A DNA stretch of 64,000 nucleotides from Isoetes taiwanensis (Eukaryota > Streptophyta > Lycopodiopsida > Isoetales > Isoetaceae): contig JAJEKV010000065.1 of assembly GCA_021234155.1 (NCBI GenBank), positions 4,641,594 through 4,705,593 on the forward strand, given 5' to 3'. A model generated the notes under the pieces. It did not search any database. It worked only from the letters and a program-made list of their open reading frames with translations, and was not told the DNA's origin. Shown one piece after another: positions 23,874-36,180 of the stretch. How positions within the stretch are numbered: position 1 is the first letter of the stretch; each line of letters starts with the position of its first letter. A program made the translations under genes and the position numbers.

Positions 23874-24621
23874 GGAATGTCACTTAAAGTGATATTACCT
23901 TTACGTGGAGACTACTTAGTCGTCTATTCTATGACACGTGTCAAACATCCAACGGCTAAAGTCAAGGATGTTAGTGAAAAAAAACAGAATGTAAGTAAAA
24001 GTAGAATGCAAGTAAATGGAGTTCTTGGAAATGAAATTTGCCATATGGCAATATCTCATAAGATAATGGGATAGAATGGAGGCTAAGTGGTTCCAATGGG
24101 AATGGGATAGAATGGAGACTAAGTGGTTTTTACGTATAAGAGTAATGCAATTGGGACAAGATTCCTGGTTTTGCAGCGACCGGCATTAGCCAGGAGCTGC
24201 AAACCAGGAATCTTGGACCAATTGCATTACCCTTACAATATAACAGTTAGGAAGCGCAGGATTGACTCTTTCTTGAAGGATTTGCTTGTTTTCTTACCTC
24301 TGCTGCAATGAAAATGGAACAATGAAAATAGCATTGGACCAAATTGGTAGGGATGACGTAGGAAAATACAATACAATTACTGGCTCCAATCATAATTGTA
24401 TCAAAACCACTTAGTCTCCATTCTATCCCATCGTCCAATGAGATATCGCCATGTGGCAAGTTTCATTTCCAAGAATCTCCATTTACTTGCATTCTACTTT
24501 TACTTACATTCTATTTTTTTTTTCCACTAACATTCTTGATTTTGGCCGTTGGATGTTTGACACGTGTCATAGAATGGATGACTAAGTGGTCTCCACGTTA
24601 CAATGAAAATTTAGACATTCC
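23874..24621. mobile_element. Long foldback element with imperfect ~220-bp inverted arms
   Basis: The left arm (about 23874-24131) and right arm (about 24404-24621) are inverted copies. For example, GACACGTGTCAAACATCCAA (near 23934) is matched by TTGGATGTTTGACACGTGTC (near 24550). GGAATGTC at the left edge pairs with ACATTCC at the right edge. The left arm also holds a short tandem duplication of GGGATAGAATGGAGRCTAAG. A separate, nearly perfect hairpin sits between the arms. The structure fits a MITE-like or foldback DNA element inserted about 470 bp upstream of the TOM1-like start codon. No transposase is present. Confidence 0.85.
24142..24230 (+). ncRNA. Candidate miRNA/siRNA-type hairpin within the foldback element
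   Basis: GTAATGCAATTGG at 24142 and CCAATTGCATTAC ending at 24230 are the two ends of a stem of about 35 bp with only two or three imperfections, closed by a loop of about 18 nt. Size and near-perfect pairing resemble plant MIRNA precursors born from MITEs. Expression is not shown by the sequence, so this is a structural call only. Confidence 0.45.
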
Positions 24622-24683
24622 GTGAAATTGGTAGGGATGACGCTGGGCGCCCCCAGCCATCTCAGGAAAATAAATTGACAATA

Positions 24684-24816
24684 CCTGCTGAAGGCCATAA
24701 CACGGCCACTAATAGTTGTCGTTTTTTCTGTTATCTCATTTCCTGTATACGGAAGGCTAGGTGGCCTGCTGAAGGCCATAACACGGCCACTAATAGTTGT
24801 CGTTTTTTTTTCTGTT
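24684..24816. repeat. Duplicated ~50-bp block in the TOM1-like upstream region
   Basis: CCTGCTGAAGGCCATAACAC and the following GGCCACTAATAGTTGTCG plus a T run and CTGTT occur at 24684-24732 and again at 24765-24816. They lie between the foldback element and the gene. Confidence 0.9.
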
Positions 24817-25089
24817 GGGCGCATTCATAGGGCTAAAGAAAAAGACACGTTAGGGACACTTGTAAACCTCCCCCTTATGCCGATCTTTCCGACCCCATCC
24901 CAAGCCAGCCCATTCCAATTTTTCCTGCTGCTCTTCTCCCAGATTTTGGATTAGCATCATGCATGTTTTCTCCTCCTATGCTTCTCCATGAGCATTTCCT
25001 TCCTTTTCCTCTTATCTTAGTTTGATCGGAGCTGGCTGCAGAGGATCACGTACTTGGGATTTTAAATTAAAAAGAAAACGAAGACAAAG

Positions 25090-28062
25090 ATGGGTTTCTT
25101 ATCAACAGAGCCATCGCAGAATGCTCTAGATCGATCCAAGACATGGGAAAATGGATCCTTCTATGGCTTGGCAGGGGCCTATGCTTTTATTGCGTTCGTT
25201 GCAATCGTATGTCTTTATCAATTTTAGCTTTCTGTGTACAGGTTGAGCTTGGAGTTTAATGTTCTTTTGAACAGGTACAACTTTGTCGAATCCAAATGAG
25301 AGTGCCGGAATATGGATGGACGACGCAAAAGGTCTTCCATCTTCTCAATTTCGTCGTGATGGGAGGTTAGAACTTGTGGGTCTTATAATTCACAATGTGA
25401 TACGATTTAATGTGCTTCCAAATTAAATGGTTGCATGCTCAAATCATTTCTTGTTTGTGTACTGCACATCTGCAGTTCAGAATTCATCCAGAACTACTAT
25501 GACCCTTGTAAATCCTAAATATAGCCTTTTATGTTTTGCACTAGCCTTGTGGTATGGATGCTTATCTATAGCTTGGTGCTAACACGTTATGCATTTCCAG
25601 TTCGTGCAGTAGTGTTTTTTCTGCGACGTGAAGTTCAGAGTTTGAGACCGCTGGTATGCAACTGTCTTTCTTTGTTAATTATCCCGTTTCACAAAAGGTG
25701 CGCTTTTATGCCTAGGATAGGGCACTTGCTTGTTGTTCATTGGTGTCAATGCAATGCTTCTCATTGTTTACTCTAGAAGTAGTCAAATCCACTTGGAATC
25801 CGTTCGAGACAGGCAATGAAATCTATGCCATCTATAATTCACTTGCAGAAGATGATTAATGTATTTTAAACGTGGCATTTTTGTTTAAGAAATGGATAAT
25901 TGCACGGAAGTTATAAGAAGTGTATGACAGAATGTCTGATTAATCAATGAATTTCTGTACTATTGTTTCAGAAACCTATACGGTAAGCTTGCTGATTTGT
26001 GAACCTTGGAATATCTTTTTCTTTTGTCTTTTGGGTGTGTAGTGCCACGATGGTGACAGTGAAGGGTAGTTTTTATTGTCTCAAGAAGCATTATTATTAT
26101 CATTATTTTGTAATCTGTAATTCAACAGCTCCATGACCCATTTTCTTTGTCCGTTGCAGATCTTACAAGCTGTTGTTTTAGATCTGCCTGGTCTACTTTT
26201 TTTTTCAACATATTCCCTGCTGGTCCTTTTCTGGGCTGAAATTTATCACCAGGTATGCTTATTTTGACTGATCTAACGTTTGCAAAGGATATGCAATTGG
26301 ACAAGATATTTAGATATGGATCTTTTCTGATCCCTTTAATGACATAGGAACTAAGTGGTGGGTCTGATTTGGCCTTCTCATTTTCTTTATTCTTTTCTCT
26401 TCTCTTTAATGTCCTTAGTCAATTGGCTTTCTCTTGTTAAACTATTCAGAAGAGCAGTGAAAAAGGCTCAAGAGTGCTGGAAACTGTAATATGTTAACGG
26501 GTTGAAGTTAAATGCAAAAAAAACATCTCCGCATGTGCTTGGTAAAAGCATGGTATATGAAAGGAGCTGTATAACTACCCCAGCTTCCTATGGTGTGTTA
26601 TGGATTTGAATGTTAAATCCAAAATGCGTTGTCTGACTGCTTTGCAAAGATAATGTGTGGGGAAAATTTATACCAGTATCCAAAAAGTTTGGAGGCCCAA
26701 GCCGCTATTGTTTGATGTAAATAGTATTGCAACATGCTGGATATTATTATAGAAATAGTCATAAGTCTGCTGATTATTTCTAGACATTCCTGCAATTGTC
26801 TAGCTTCAAAGATTTGCATGAATTTTTCTTTGTGCTTAAAAAAGTTTACAAAGACAGAGCATGGGTTTAATGCCTTCAGGCAGATCTGAATCCTTTACAG
26901 TAAGACCTAGTCAAAGACTAGGCGTTTGCCCAAGAAGCTAGAGTTGCAAGTACTTGATTCTCCAGTATAAGATGCTAATAAGATATACCCCTTTTCTTAG
27001 GCACGAAGCGTATCTACAGATCGTCTTCGACCAGCGTTCCTGATAGTTAACAGTATAGTTTACTTAATCCAGGTATTGTTATCTAGAACCTGATTCAGAA
27101 TAAGAATCTGTTTTTTTATTGCAACCCCATGGATATTATAATTTCAGATAATCATATGGCTGTTTTATTGGCGGAGTCCGACTGCTCTAGTGGGAAAGAT
27201 ATCAGACTTCTTCTTTGCTGGTAAATCTTTTTAAGTCTTAGCACTTGGTTCCCAAGAATGTCCTAATAAATATGCCATAGATATCATACATCCAAGTCTT
27301 ATGTAGGAGTTTGTGAACTGTTATGCAGGTGTTTCTTTGCTAGCAGCAATGGGATTTATATTATAATGAGGGAAGGTGATGTGTCCATTATTTTATTCCT
27401 CTATGATATGTCTACAAATATTTCTTCTGATTGTTGGACTTGCAGGTTGTTTCTCATGCTCCGGCGGTTCCCAATAGAATCCAAGGGCCGCCAGAAAAAG
27501 TTATGGGAGGTCAGCTTAGTAACACATTACTAGAACATACATGACATGTCATTACGCTTATCAGCATTTTCCAATAAGGAATATCTGGATTATAAGGTCT
27601 TCATAAAAACATGTTGAAACAGGAATAATGTTAGAATTAGCGCTCTGGCAATTCCGGGATGTTTCTAGTTGACTGACGATGTCTGTTTTCCAGGTTGGCT
27701 GTGTAACTGCTATATGCTTTGCCTGCTTTGCTATAAGATCCTTTTTTGTAAGATCATAGCTCTTTCTGATCGCGTAGGTTCTATTCTACCTATTTACTCA
27801 CCTAAAAGAAGTATTTTACAGTTAGCATTTTCAGCAGTCGATAAGAAAGCCGAGCTAGATGTGTTATATCATCCGCTTTTGAATGTGATTTATTACCTGG
27901 TAAGTAGGTGTAGTTTCAGGCTTGCCATAGTAGTTGGATTAAATGCAGATATTTGGTTTTTAACAGGTGGTGGAAATTCTTCCCTCTGCACTTGTCTTAT
28001 TTATTTTGCGGAAGCTGCCCCCAAAGAGGACAAACCAGTATCATCCGATTCCATTAGCCTGA
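25090..28062 (+). CDS. TOM1/TOM3/THH1-type membrane protein gene, 11 exons, one frame break
   Basis: Eleven short exons with GT-AG borders spell out a TOM1/THH1-family multipass membrane protein. Arabidopsis TOM1 and TOM3 are tonoplast proteins that tobamovirus replication proteins use as membrane anchors; family members also act in other membrane trafficking roles. Exons: 25090-25206, 25275-25365, 25601-25653, 26160-26252, 27001-27072, 27148-27220, 27329-27375, 27446-27509, 27694-27747, 27822-27899, 27967-28062. Diagnostic pieces are [20 protein letters not shown] (exon 2), [12 protein letters not shown] (exon 4), [13 protein letters not shown] (exon 5), [13 protein letters not shown] (exon 8), [15 protein letters not shown] (exon 10) and [19 protein letters not shown] (exon 11). 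The product would be about 280 aa, close to the family length. In exon 7 the frame hits a stop after AAMGFIL (near 27360), while exon 8 continues in the shifted frame. This is a small indel, either real or an assembly error. Confidence 0.9.
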
Positions 28063-28499
28063 TAATGTCTGTTGCAGTAGAAAGGAACAGGATCATATAT
28101 GTATAGCTTGAGAGTAGCATGTAGCCATTCATTTACTGATTTCTAGTCTGATAGGAGGATCGGAGCCATGGATTAGGTGAAACTGGCTCTGTGCCTCCCT
28201 AGTGTACAGGTATGGGGCTTGTATGGGCCGAATAAGTTGGGACTTCGCAGACAAGTTAAGCATATCTGTTCCGACTCTACTATGGCCTGCCTAGTTTCCT
28301 ACACAGATATTGCTGATTGTATGTGATTTATATATGCAAGCATGAACAAAATAAGAAATGGGTTTCCAGGACATATCATTAAACAGCAGAATTTACTAGC
28401 AAGTCAAGGCAAGCCCCAATAAAAAGAACCACCTATTATTAAACAGGGAAGGTGCGCTCGGCAGGCATTGTTCAACAGAGTTCAAATTCTGTTCTCTTT

Positions 28500-28830
28500 T
28501 TTTTTGTTATTGCGAATTCAAATCTGCACACATCATGCAAATCAGGATTTATTTTAACATGGTTCAATTCGTTTGAAGGTTCAACGTATCATGCAAATCA
28601 GGATTTATTTTAATGTAGTTCAATTCAATTGAAGGTTCCAACATAATTGCAGGTTGATATCCTGCTTGCAAAGACATCTGTTACTCCTGGTTTTGCTCGT
28701 TTTCAGATGAGTGTCATTTCGGACGCGTAATTCTTTGCAAGGTTCAACGTAATTAAAGGATCATATCCGGCTTCCAAAGACATTTGTTACTCCTGGTTTC
28801 GCTCGTTTCCAGACCGAGGCGCAAATAAAA
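28500..28830. repeat. Interleaved short direct repeats
   Basis: CATGCAAATCAGGATTTATT occurs at about 28537 and 28590, each followed by GGTTCAA or AGTTCAA variants. A second unit containing CAAAGACATYTGTTACTCCT occurs at about 28669 and 28776, each followed by a GGTTTYGCTCGTTTYCAG stretch. No gene is seen between 28063 and 29350. Confidence 0.8.
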
Positions 28831-29350
28831 GAACCATCAAAGAATAAATGTAAATTAGGATCAGTTTAAAAATGGTTCAAGTACAGATTATACATTTGCA
28901 GGTTTTATAAAAATGATGGCAACTTGTAGTACATTTTTTTAGCTTCAACCTTCCTCAAATACGTACAAAGATTCTGCTGCTGTTGTCTGTGCTTATGTTC
29001 TTTTGCGTGTGGACACTTTGTTCATGCTCATTAATTTATGACAGACTTTCTTACAATCACCATCCTTGAAGTTAGCAAATGTGGAATGTACATTCGCATT
29101 TAAGCTTGTGATATACTTTATTCCAACCAATCTGCTGCTGGATCACAATATCCAAACTCTCAACCCCCCAAGCAATTGAAAAAGTATCATTCACTATCAT
29201 AAAAAATAATTTTGATGAATGTAATAAAAACTCTATCTCGACACTAATTATAATACATCTCCAGATTCACCCAGATTTAACTCTTGTCAATTCAATTTGC
29301 CCAGAGCTATCAGTATTTACAGAATACAAAGAGAGAATTATTATCAGGGG

Positions 29351-32003
29351 CTACACATGCCTCTCTTGCTGAATTGTGTATAGAATCTCAGCTGCCGATT
29401 CAGCAACAGCCGCACGTGGTACTACCCTTATAACTTTCCCCTGCTGTGATGATTGTGAGAGTCCCCGACGTGACGCCAAAGCTGAAATAAATGGAAAAGA
29501 TGATGTTTTAGCATTACCCAAACTCTGTTCTCTGCCAGGCAAATTAATATCCTTTCTTGTAATTGGCACCTCTTTCACCTCTTTCTTCTTATCTGAAACC
29601 CCATTCCTGTTCAGAGAAGAAGCCATGTCTGTTTTTTGGATGTCTGTTTTTTGCATGGTAGGACCAGGGAGATTTGCATGAATAGGTTCTCGAGTCCGCT
29701 GATCACTCATTGTAGAATTTGACTGGCCAAAAGCAAGGCCATCAGCTGCTGCTGTGGAGACTCCCTTTGTGCCCAAAACTGCCCTTCCTGACTGCTGACT
29801 ACTAGACATTGGAGAGCATCCACTCGCAGGATTCAAAACTGGACGTGGCCATATTACGTTATCTTGAATGGCCGCTGGTCTGTATATAACAGGAGGCGTC
29901 CATTGGGGCACAAGGTACCTAGAATTTTGAAACTGTTTATTTTGTTGATCGTATAGTGGTAAATTCATGGCACCTCTCATATCATACTGTCCACTAGAAG
30001 CAATTACAGGACCATATGGTCCGACATAAGAACCAACTGCAGCTGCAGCGAAAGGTTGACATGCATACACTGCTGAGCCACACTGCATACCTCCCATCCA
30101 TTGATTCATGCCGAAGTTTGGAAATGGTGCATATCCCGAAGGTAAAGGATATGGAGCATAAATAAATCCAGGAGGCCCAACATTACAAGCTTCATAATTT
30201 TGTGAAGATGAAAAATCTTTTCAGGCTCCTGAGGTTGCATACCTCTTTTCTCGCTATTATCCTCATTCTGTGTTATCTCCATTGAGAAGTCTCAGGTAAT
30301 GCTTTCTCTGTGGTAAAAGTGGTACTTGCATAATTCTCTACTGCTGCTGATAAATATTTAATATCATCCTCCATTAATAAATTTGGTGATGTTGCAATTA
30401 ATTGTTGGACCTGTCAACATATACACACATTCAAATACTTGCAAGTAATTACTCAAAAGAAACAAAAACGTTATATATATATTCTTACCTTAAGCACACG
30501 ATGCAACTCAAATACTTGGACAGAAAATACTCGTTGTTGCCTGCACATTCAACAATAATATTTCAAATATCTGGAATAAAACTTGAATTACAACGTTATA
30601 TATTCTAAATATTTGACATGAGACTAACAAAAAAGCTTAAAAAAATCCATACTAAAATTACATCACAGTTTTTTTACAAAAAAATCAAATAACAGTACTT
30701 CACGTGATGTTCAAAACATGTTTGGTTGTCAAATTGAACTAACCTGAGGATTGCTTTCCTCATGTCCCAAAATTCTTTTTGTCCAGCAACTTCAATAATA
30801 TCTTTAGGAACCACCCTGGCAAATGACAATGAATCTAAAACAGATGTATCTGAATCGTCATTATCCTCATCTCCATCTCGTCCCGACGGTTCAGAATTAT
30901 TCTCATCATCATTATCGTTATCTTGGTCTCCAAGACTTCCACAACTATTACTCGTAGAGAGATTCTTTCCTTCTGTATAAAACATAAAATTATTATTTCC
31001 ATATTCGTTAATAAACAACATATTTGTAAATATTTTCTTTTTCTAACATCACAATTTTACCTTGATCATCTAAATCTCTTCCATGTAATAAAGTTTTTGC
31101 ATTGTCATCAGAATCTCGTGTGTCATTGACTCGATATGCTTCTGTTCTAGAAGCCCCACTAATAGCTTGATAGATGAAGATGCATCAGCTTGCTCTTGAC
31201 GATTTCGAAAAAATTTGGACGAGAATCATTATCTACCATCAAAACTGGAACAGCAAAGTCATCTACCCCTGCTGCCTTCTGCCTCAACTTATCTTTTTTC
31301 CATTAGTGGCAAGCCTAGTTCTTCCCACGATTTTGGACACGTTTTCAGATTCTAAATCATCTTGAGGACCTGAAGTAGGCACCTTTCGAGGCTCCAACTC
31401 ACCATCCATAACTGAACCATGGTTTCCAGATGGACCAAAAATATGATGCCCAATGGTAAGTGGCAGCTGTGGAGCCATATAGTATGGTACACTATACTTA
31501 GTGCCATGTCTAGAAGACTGCAGCAAACATGTACAATGCCATTACAGATGTACCATGTGCATTATATACATGATAATACATTCATCCAAAGATGAGAACA
31601 CTGCTATTAACAATTATACTAATGGATGCCTGTCAAATGTGCTAAGATCCAATGTCAAACACATACAATGATAACGTATTGATTTATCATAATTTGTTAC
31701 CTCTGAAGTGTAGCTCTGTGAAGTGTAGCTCTGATTCACTTGGTTTGCGCTTGAGATGTGTGCATTCTTTGATGCAAATCGGTGTGAAGGAACTGTCAAT
31801 TGCTCGTATAAAGCCATCTTATTTCGAGGAGGTGCTCTAGGACCAACATTTCTGGTTTCCTTAACATGTAATCGCGGAAACAGAGGTTCTGTGTCAACAC
31901 TAGAAGTCACACTTCTTCCGCTGCCGCCTCCGATTGCAGGCCCTGCTCCTTTTTGGCATTGCTGCTGATGCCTAGCATCCACTTTATTTTCCCTGGATTT
32001 CAT
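29351..32003 (-). CDS. ELF3: EARLY FLOWERING 3 homologue, 5 exons, several frame breaks
   Basis: ELF3 is a scaffold of the evening complex with LUX and ELF4; it represses clock and growth genes at night and links the clock to light and temperature. Exons on the minus strand: 32003-31701, 31517-31061, 30972-30744, 30540-30489 and 30410-29351, all with GT-AG borders. Exon 1 carries the N-terminal signature LFPRLHV...GPRAPPRNKMALYEQL. Exon 2 has VDDFAVPVLM. Exon 3 ends in GQKEFWDMRKAIL and exon 4 reads QQRVFSVQVFELHRVLK, the most conserved ELF3 block. Exon 5 starts VQQLIATSPNLL and ends VIRVVPRAAVAESAAEIL...QQERHV, the usual C terminus. The frame is broken near 31283, 31166, 30295 and 30217. Exon order, splice sites and protein conservation are otherwise kept, which favours either very recent decay or base-level assembly errors. 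No long polyglutamine run is visible. Confidence 0.9.
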
Positions 32004-32820
32004 ACTTTCAGAAGCCTGAGCTCTTCAGCTTGCTCAATTAAGAACCCAAATCTCATGGCATCTGCTACTTTCAATGCTGTACTAATATTCCAGTAAGAAC
32101 TAGATACAAGTAGAGTACAAGATTTCAACAGTTGAGATAGGCCCCAAAAAAATGAATACAGGAGTTCACATTACCCATGTTTTCTTCATCAAAACCAGCT
32201 CCAAAAAAATCTCCATAAAAAACTCATCTATCTAATGCCCGATAGACCCATTACTAGGTTTTGAACTTCTGCAGCTTCAAAACTTGAGATTTTGGAAACA
32301 AAACAACCATAATTTTCAGCTGAATAATGAATCTGACTGCACAGAGAAACATAAGCCGATCCAGAAAAACCTAATTTTGTGAATGAGAGGCTTATCTAAA
32401 AGGGGGTAAGTAGGGAGCCAAGCCGCCATGGAGAGGAAAGCACATTTGGATACACACAGTGGATGGAGGGCCATGATTGACCGCCCAAACGAATATGCAC
32501 CGTCGGAGACACGTGACAACCGTGGAGAGGATATTTACAAAAAAGTGCACGCGATATTTAACAAGTGATTGGTTGGCCAATCGAATTCTATCTTGGTAAT
32601 CCAATCGACGACACGTGGGATTGCTCTCTTTCCTAAAAAGGAGTTTTATTACTTCAATGGTAGGATTATGGGGTTTGGCATTTTTGAGTCGCCCTTTCAT
32701 AATCTGATCCCCCCCCCAACCCAACCCAACCCAAACAAAAGCAAGGTGCTACACACGGAGGGTTGCCCTTCATGGCCGGAGGGTGAAGCCGTTTAAATCA
32801 TAGTTCAACATCATGTTTTG
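32004..32820 (-). promoter_or_regulatory. ELF3 upstream region with two G-boxes
   Basis: CACGTG motifs lie at 32510-32515 and 32612-32617, about 510 and 610 bp upstream of the start codon. G-boxes bind bHLH/PIF and bZIP/HY5 factors, which fits a light-regulated clock gene, though use here is inferred. The segment from about 32358 to 32820 occurs a second time at 37457-37905, next to Helitron helicase sequence. Confidence 0.6.
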
Positions 32821-35365
32821 AATATGTAGTATTATAACAGGGGGTTTTTTATATTTTATACGGCTTTTTGGCATGGTTTTTATATGATTTCATTGGGCGT
32901 ATTGCACGAGACATACTAATCAGTATATCTAGAGTGCACACTAGATTCTCATATTTGAATGGCATTTTATCTATGATTTTCTAATGGTTTTGCCTTGCAT
33001 GTTTTTGTTCCTTACAAACTTAATTAATTTAATTTTATGAAAGGCCATGCAAGCAACGAGACATATAACTTTAAACCCTCGTCTTTTAGGTTCGTGGCTA
33101 GATTAGTAGCTAGACCCTACTATATTCTTGCAAAGGTGTTTATCGATGGCGTGTTACGATCTCACAGAGACCATGATGCAAATTGTGTATGTAACCTTTG
33201 AAAAGATGCTTCTGTTTTATTATCTTTGCTCTATTTATTCTTTTACCGGCTTCTCATGTTTTAGAGTAAACCGTAATTCTCGGAAGCTACATATTCCTCA
33301 TGTAGCGAATTTGATTCGTACATTGTTCTGATTGTTCATCATGGAGGTGGGGAGGCTTTGGCTTGCCCTGCCCATACCGCCGGAAGTTGAGAAATGAAAA
33401 AGGAAGAGCTTAAATCCTCCCGTAAACCCCGGAAGGAAACAGTTGATGACTTGTGTACCTCTGTTCCCTTGAAACATAAAGCGTATAAAATTGGGAGGAT
33501 GAATTAAACATTGGGAAGCTTGCCAATCTAGGTATACAATGGTGGGGAATCGAACTTTCCTTGGCGAGGGATGAAGGGAAGATAGCTTTGGAAACATTAT
33601 ATTTGGCATTAAGAGCGAGTATCCCTATGAAGAGTTTGAGGTAATATTGATATTATTAAGTTTAACTTTGGACGGCTTGGTTCAACGACCCATGCATTAT
33701 CGTGAGTCAACTTGTTTTTCTAGAGGATTGAAAAATGTGCTTCGAGGCTTTGTGGGCTAATCAAATATCTTTTCTTAACGAAAACTCCAAAAACCCTTGC
33801 ATCGAGTTTCGGTCCATTTTTTAGATGGTTGCAAGTCCGCCTTAGGTTTTGTAGGCTAACTAAACGCATGAGTATTAAAACAATTGAGTTTAAACATATA
33901 ATGATTTTGATTGTGTTTACTATATATTTGTTGTAGAGGATGGCAAGCTTATTATCACATAGTGGCCGAAAGGAGACCAAAGGTGCCGGACCACTTATAA
34001 CTCTTGAATGCGTTTAAAGTTGGATCCGCAATTTGAGATTCAAAATAACCATCTCGCACCAAACAATGGAATCATGGCACATATTGATGCCGGAAAAATC
34101 GGGCAATAAAAAACCCATTTGGTTGAACTCACACCGGATGGAGAACCCCATAATCTAGGTGAAACTTGTGTGTTGACCGCTTTAGAAAGTCAAAGATGTC
34201 AGGTATTTGGTTTAAACCCGATTTTGCCTTCTCCCAAAGCCTTTGGTTTATATTGATATGAGCATATCCCGAGCTAATTATTCTCTTAGGCAAAACAAAG
34301 CTATCCAACATGTTTGTGAAGCTTCTCCCTTGATTACCTTAATGAATATGGTATTGTGGCTATCCCTAAAGGTCATAAGTGTATAAATGTCAAACTATAT
34401 TGTTGTAGGTTTCATGGGCTTGTTTTTAAATAGTATTATTTGGAATACCAAGCTTTCCCTTTGTCCCTCAAGATAGGACCTTTTGTTTCTTAGGTCAATT
34501 CTCATTTGGATTATCGACATACTGATATACATTCCTCCTTAACTTAGCATGTAAGGTAGGATCTATAGGAGCATAAGTGAAGCAATGAGCATATAGGAAG
34601 GCAGATTTTCCTTTTGAGTCCTTTTGGGTTGCTGACAGCTCCAGCTGTGGAATTATGCAACGAGCATAATTAGTGGCTTCTTTTTGTGCGTACTCTTTGC
34701 ATGTAGCCGAGCCATCTAATGAGGAGTGATGGTTGCATGCTCATGGACAACTAGTTGTGGGCATTCATTAATATACAATGAATGGTAGAAAAAACTTCCT
34801 AGATGATCATTCTTACCTTGCAGGGTTCTCTTCTCGTTATCTTTAGGTTGCAGGGGACATGATGCCACAATATTCTTCTTATCTTCATGATTTCAATCAC
34901 ATTATTTGTACTTTTCAAAGGCTGGTTCAGTGCTGCTAATTGAAGCAGAAATGGAAGGTGTATTGCCATCATCCACAGTGCAAGATCCGTGATAGTATCC
35001 GGGTCGCTTGTATCTTCTTACAAAGAGCTCCCAATTGGCAAGTCACTCATGAATAGGGCAGGCATATTATATTATAATCCACCACTATCACATGGAAATG
35101 CAGGATTAGAAGGTCTATTCTGCAATTCTATTATCTCATTTATGGTGATTACTTTGACAATTCTATTGCTTCTCTTTAGAGAAATTTTACTTTGAGTATT
35201 TGCAATATCTTTTTCCTACTACCTCCATATGGTTCTAGCTTTGCATATTCTGCCCGACCTAAATTTGGACAATGAGACTAGTGATGGTAGAAACATGCCC
35301 TTTATTTCTAGTAAGGGCATTGCAATTACTTAAATTGTCTATATCTACACCCCTACACCATCCTT
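32821..35365. other. Gene-free mosaic of repeat fragments
   Basis: No gene is supported. CATGGAGGTGGGGAGG at about 33341 starts a short piece homologous to the LINE fragments at about 36730 and 38457. A piece at about 34107-34165 (AAACCCATTTGG ... CCCCATAATCTAGGTGAA) recurs at about 39287-39337. The rest is AT-rich and unassigned. Confidence 0.4.
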
Positions 35366-35625
35366 AAGGCCCCAAAGGGGCCAAAAAATTTTTTAGTTAA
35401 CACAAACTATTAACACACAACTAACATTATTAACACAAACCATTGCATTTGACACATTTAAATTAAAATCCCCCTTAAACCCCCTTTGGTTTGGGTGCAT
35501 ATTCACACGGGGGGTTACGTAGGGCAGCGAGAGCCTCAAAAAATTTACAATACATGTACAAAATTAATACCATTAAGTATATTCTCTCAAACCTTATAGT
35601 ATTTTGCAAACCTTAATATACAGTA
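35365..35625. repeat. Noncoding repeat related to 21210-21430
   Basis: Both copies begin AAGGCCCCAAAGG followed by GGCCAAAA. They share an A-rich middle and continue through TACAATACAT, ATACCATTAA or ACACCATTAAA, and a CTTAATATA-like end. They are diverged and I cannot assign them to a named family. Confidence 0.5.
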
Positions 35626-35859
35626 TACAAAAACTTGTACATGCATACCCCACAAACGAGGATCGCTATGTACGGTCCAGATCTTGGAATAAAGGGCAAA
35701 TATGCCCATCCGACAGCTCTCGCCGTGTGAATATGTAGCAAAATAACAGGGGTTCCAGAGGGATTTGATGTGGATATAATTCCTGAAACCATAGACCATA
35801 TCCCTAAAATAATTCAATGGGTTATTATTAAAAAAAAAACATAGATTTAAGATAGAAAA

Positions 35860-36180
35860 TAGTCACGTTAGCTCACTGGTTATATTGGTTAAAGTAGTTT
35901 TATTAAGAATTGCATTAGTTTGGTAGAGGTTCGAGCTCTCGTATTTCATATTCTAAAACCTTAGGCGAAGTCGTCTAGAGGCTCGATATACCATCAAAAC
36001 CTTAAGCAAACTCGTATTCGATATCTCAAAATCATAGGCGCTTCCAATCATAAATGAGCATAAGCGAAACGAGAGGTGCCCAGAGGCTCCAACATACAGT
36101 CTGGGCCATAGGATTGACAGATCCGACGACTGTGTTAGTCCAGGGTGCACCTCGTTTAGAATATGTAGCACCTCGTTTAA
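35860..36180 (+). repeat. Possible tRNA-derived SINE
   Basis: TAGCTCACTGG (35869-35879) resembles an RNA polymerase III box A and GGTTCGAGCTC (35928-35938) a box B. The spacing suits a tRNA head with a long variable region. The following 240 bp contain repeated AAACCTTARGC and GAGGCTC motifs. No clear A tail or target duplication was found, so this is tentative. Confidence 0.3.

Noticed and set aside
25971-25990. An 11-nt micro-exon between exons 3 and 4 of the TOM1-like gene
   Set aside because: Exon 3 joins exon 4 in phase and gives the family length without it; including it breaks the frame.
29376-29681. 101-codon plus-strand frame
   Set aside because: Antisense shadow of the last ELF3 exon.
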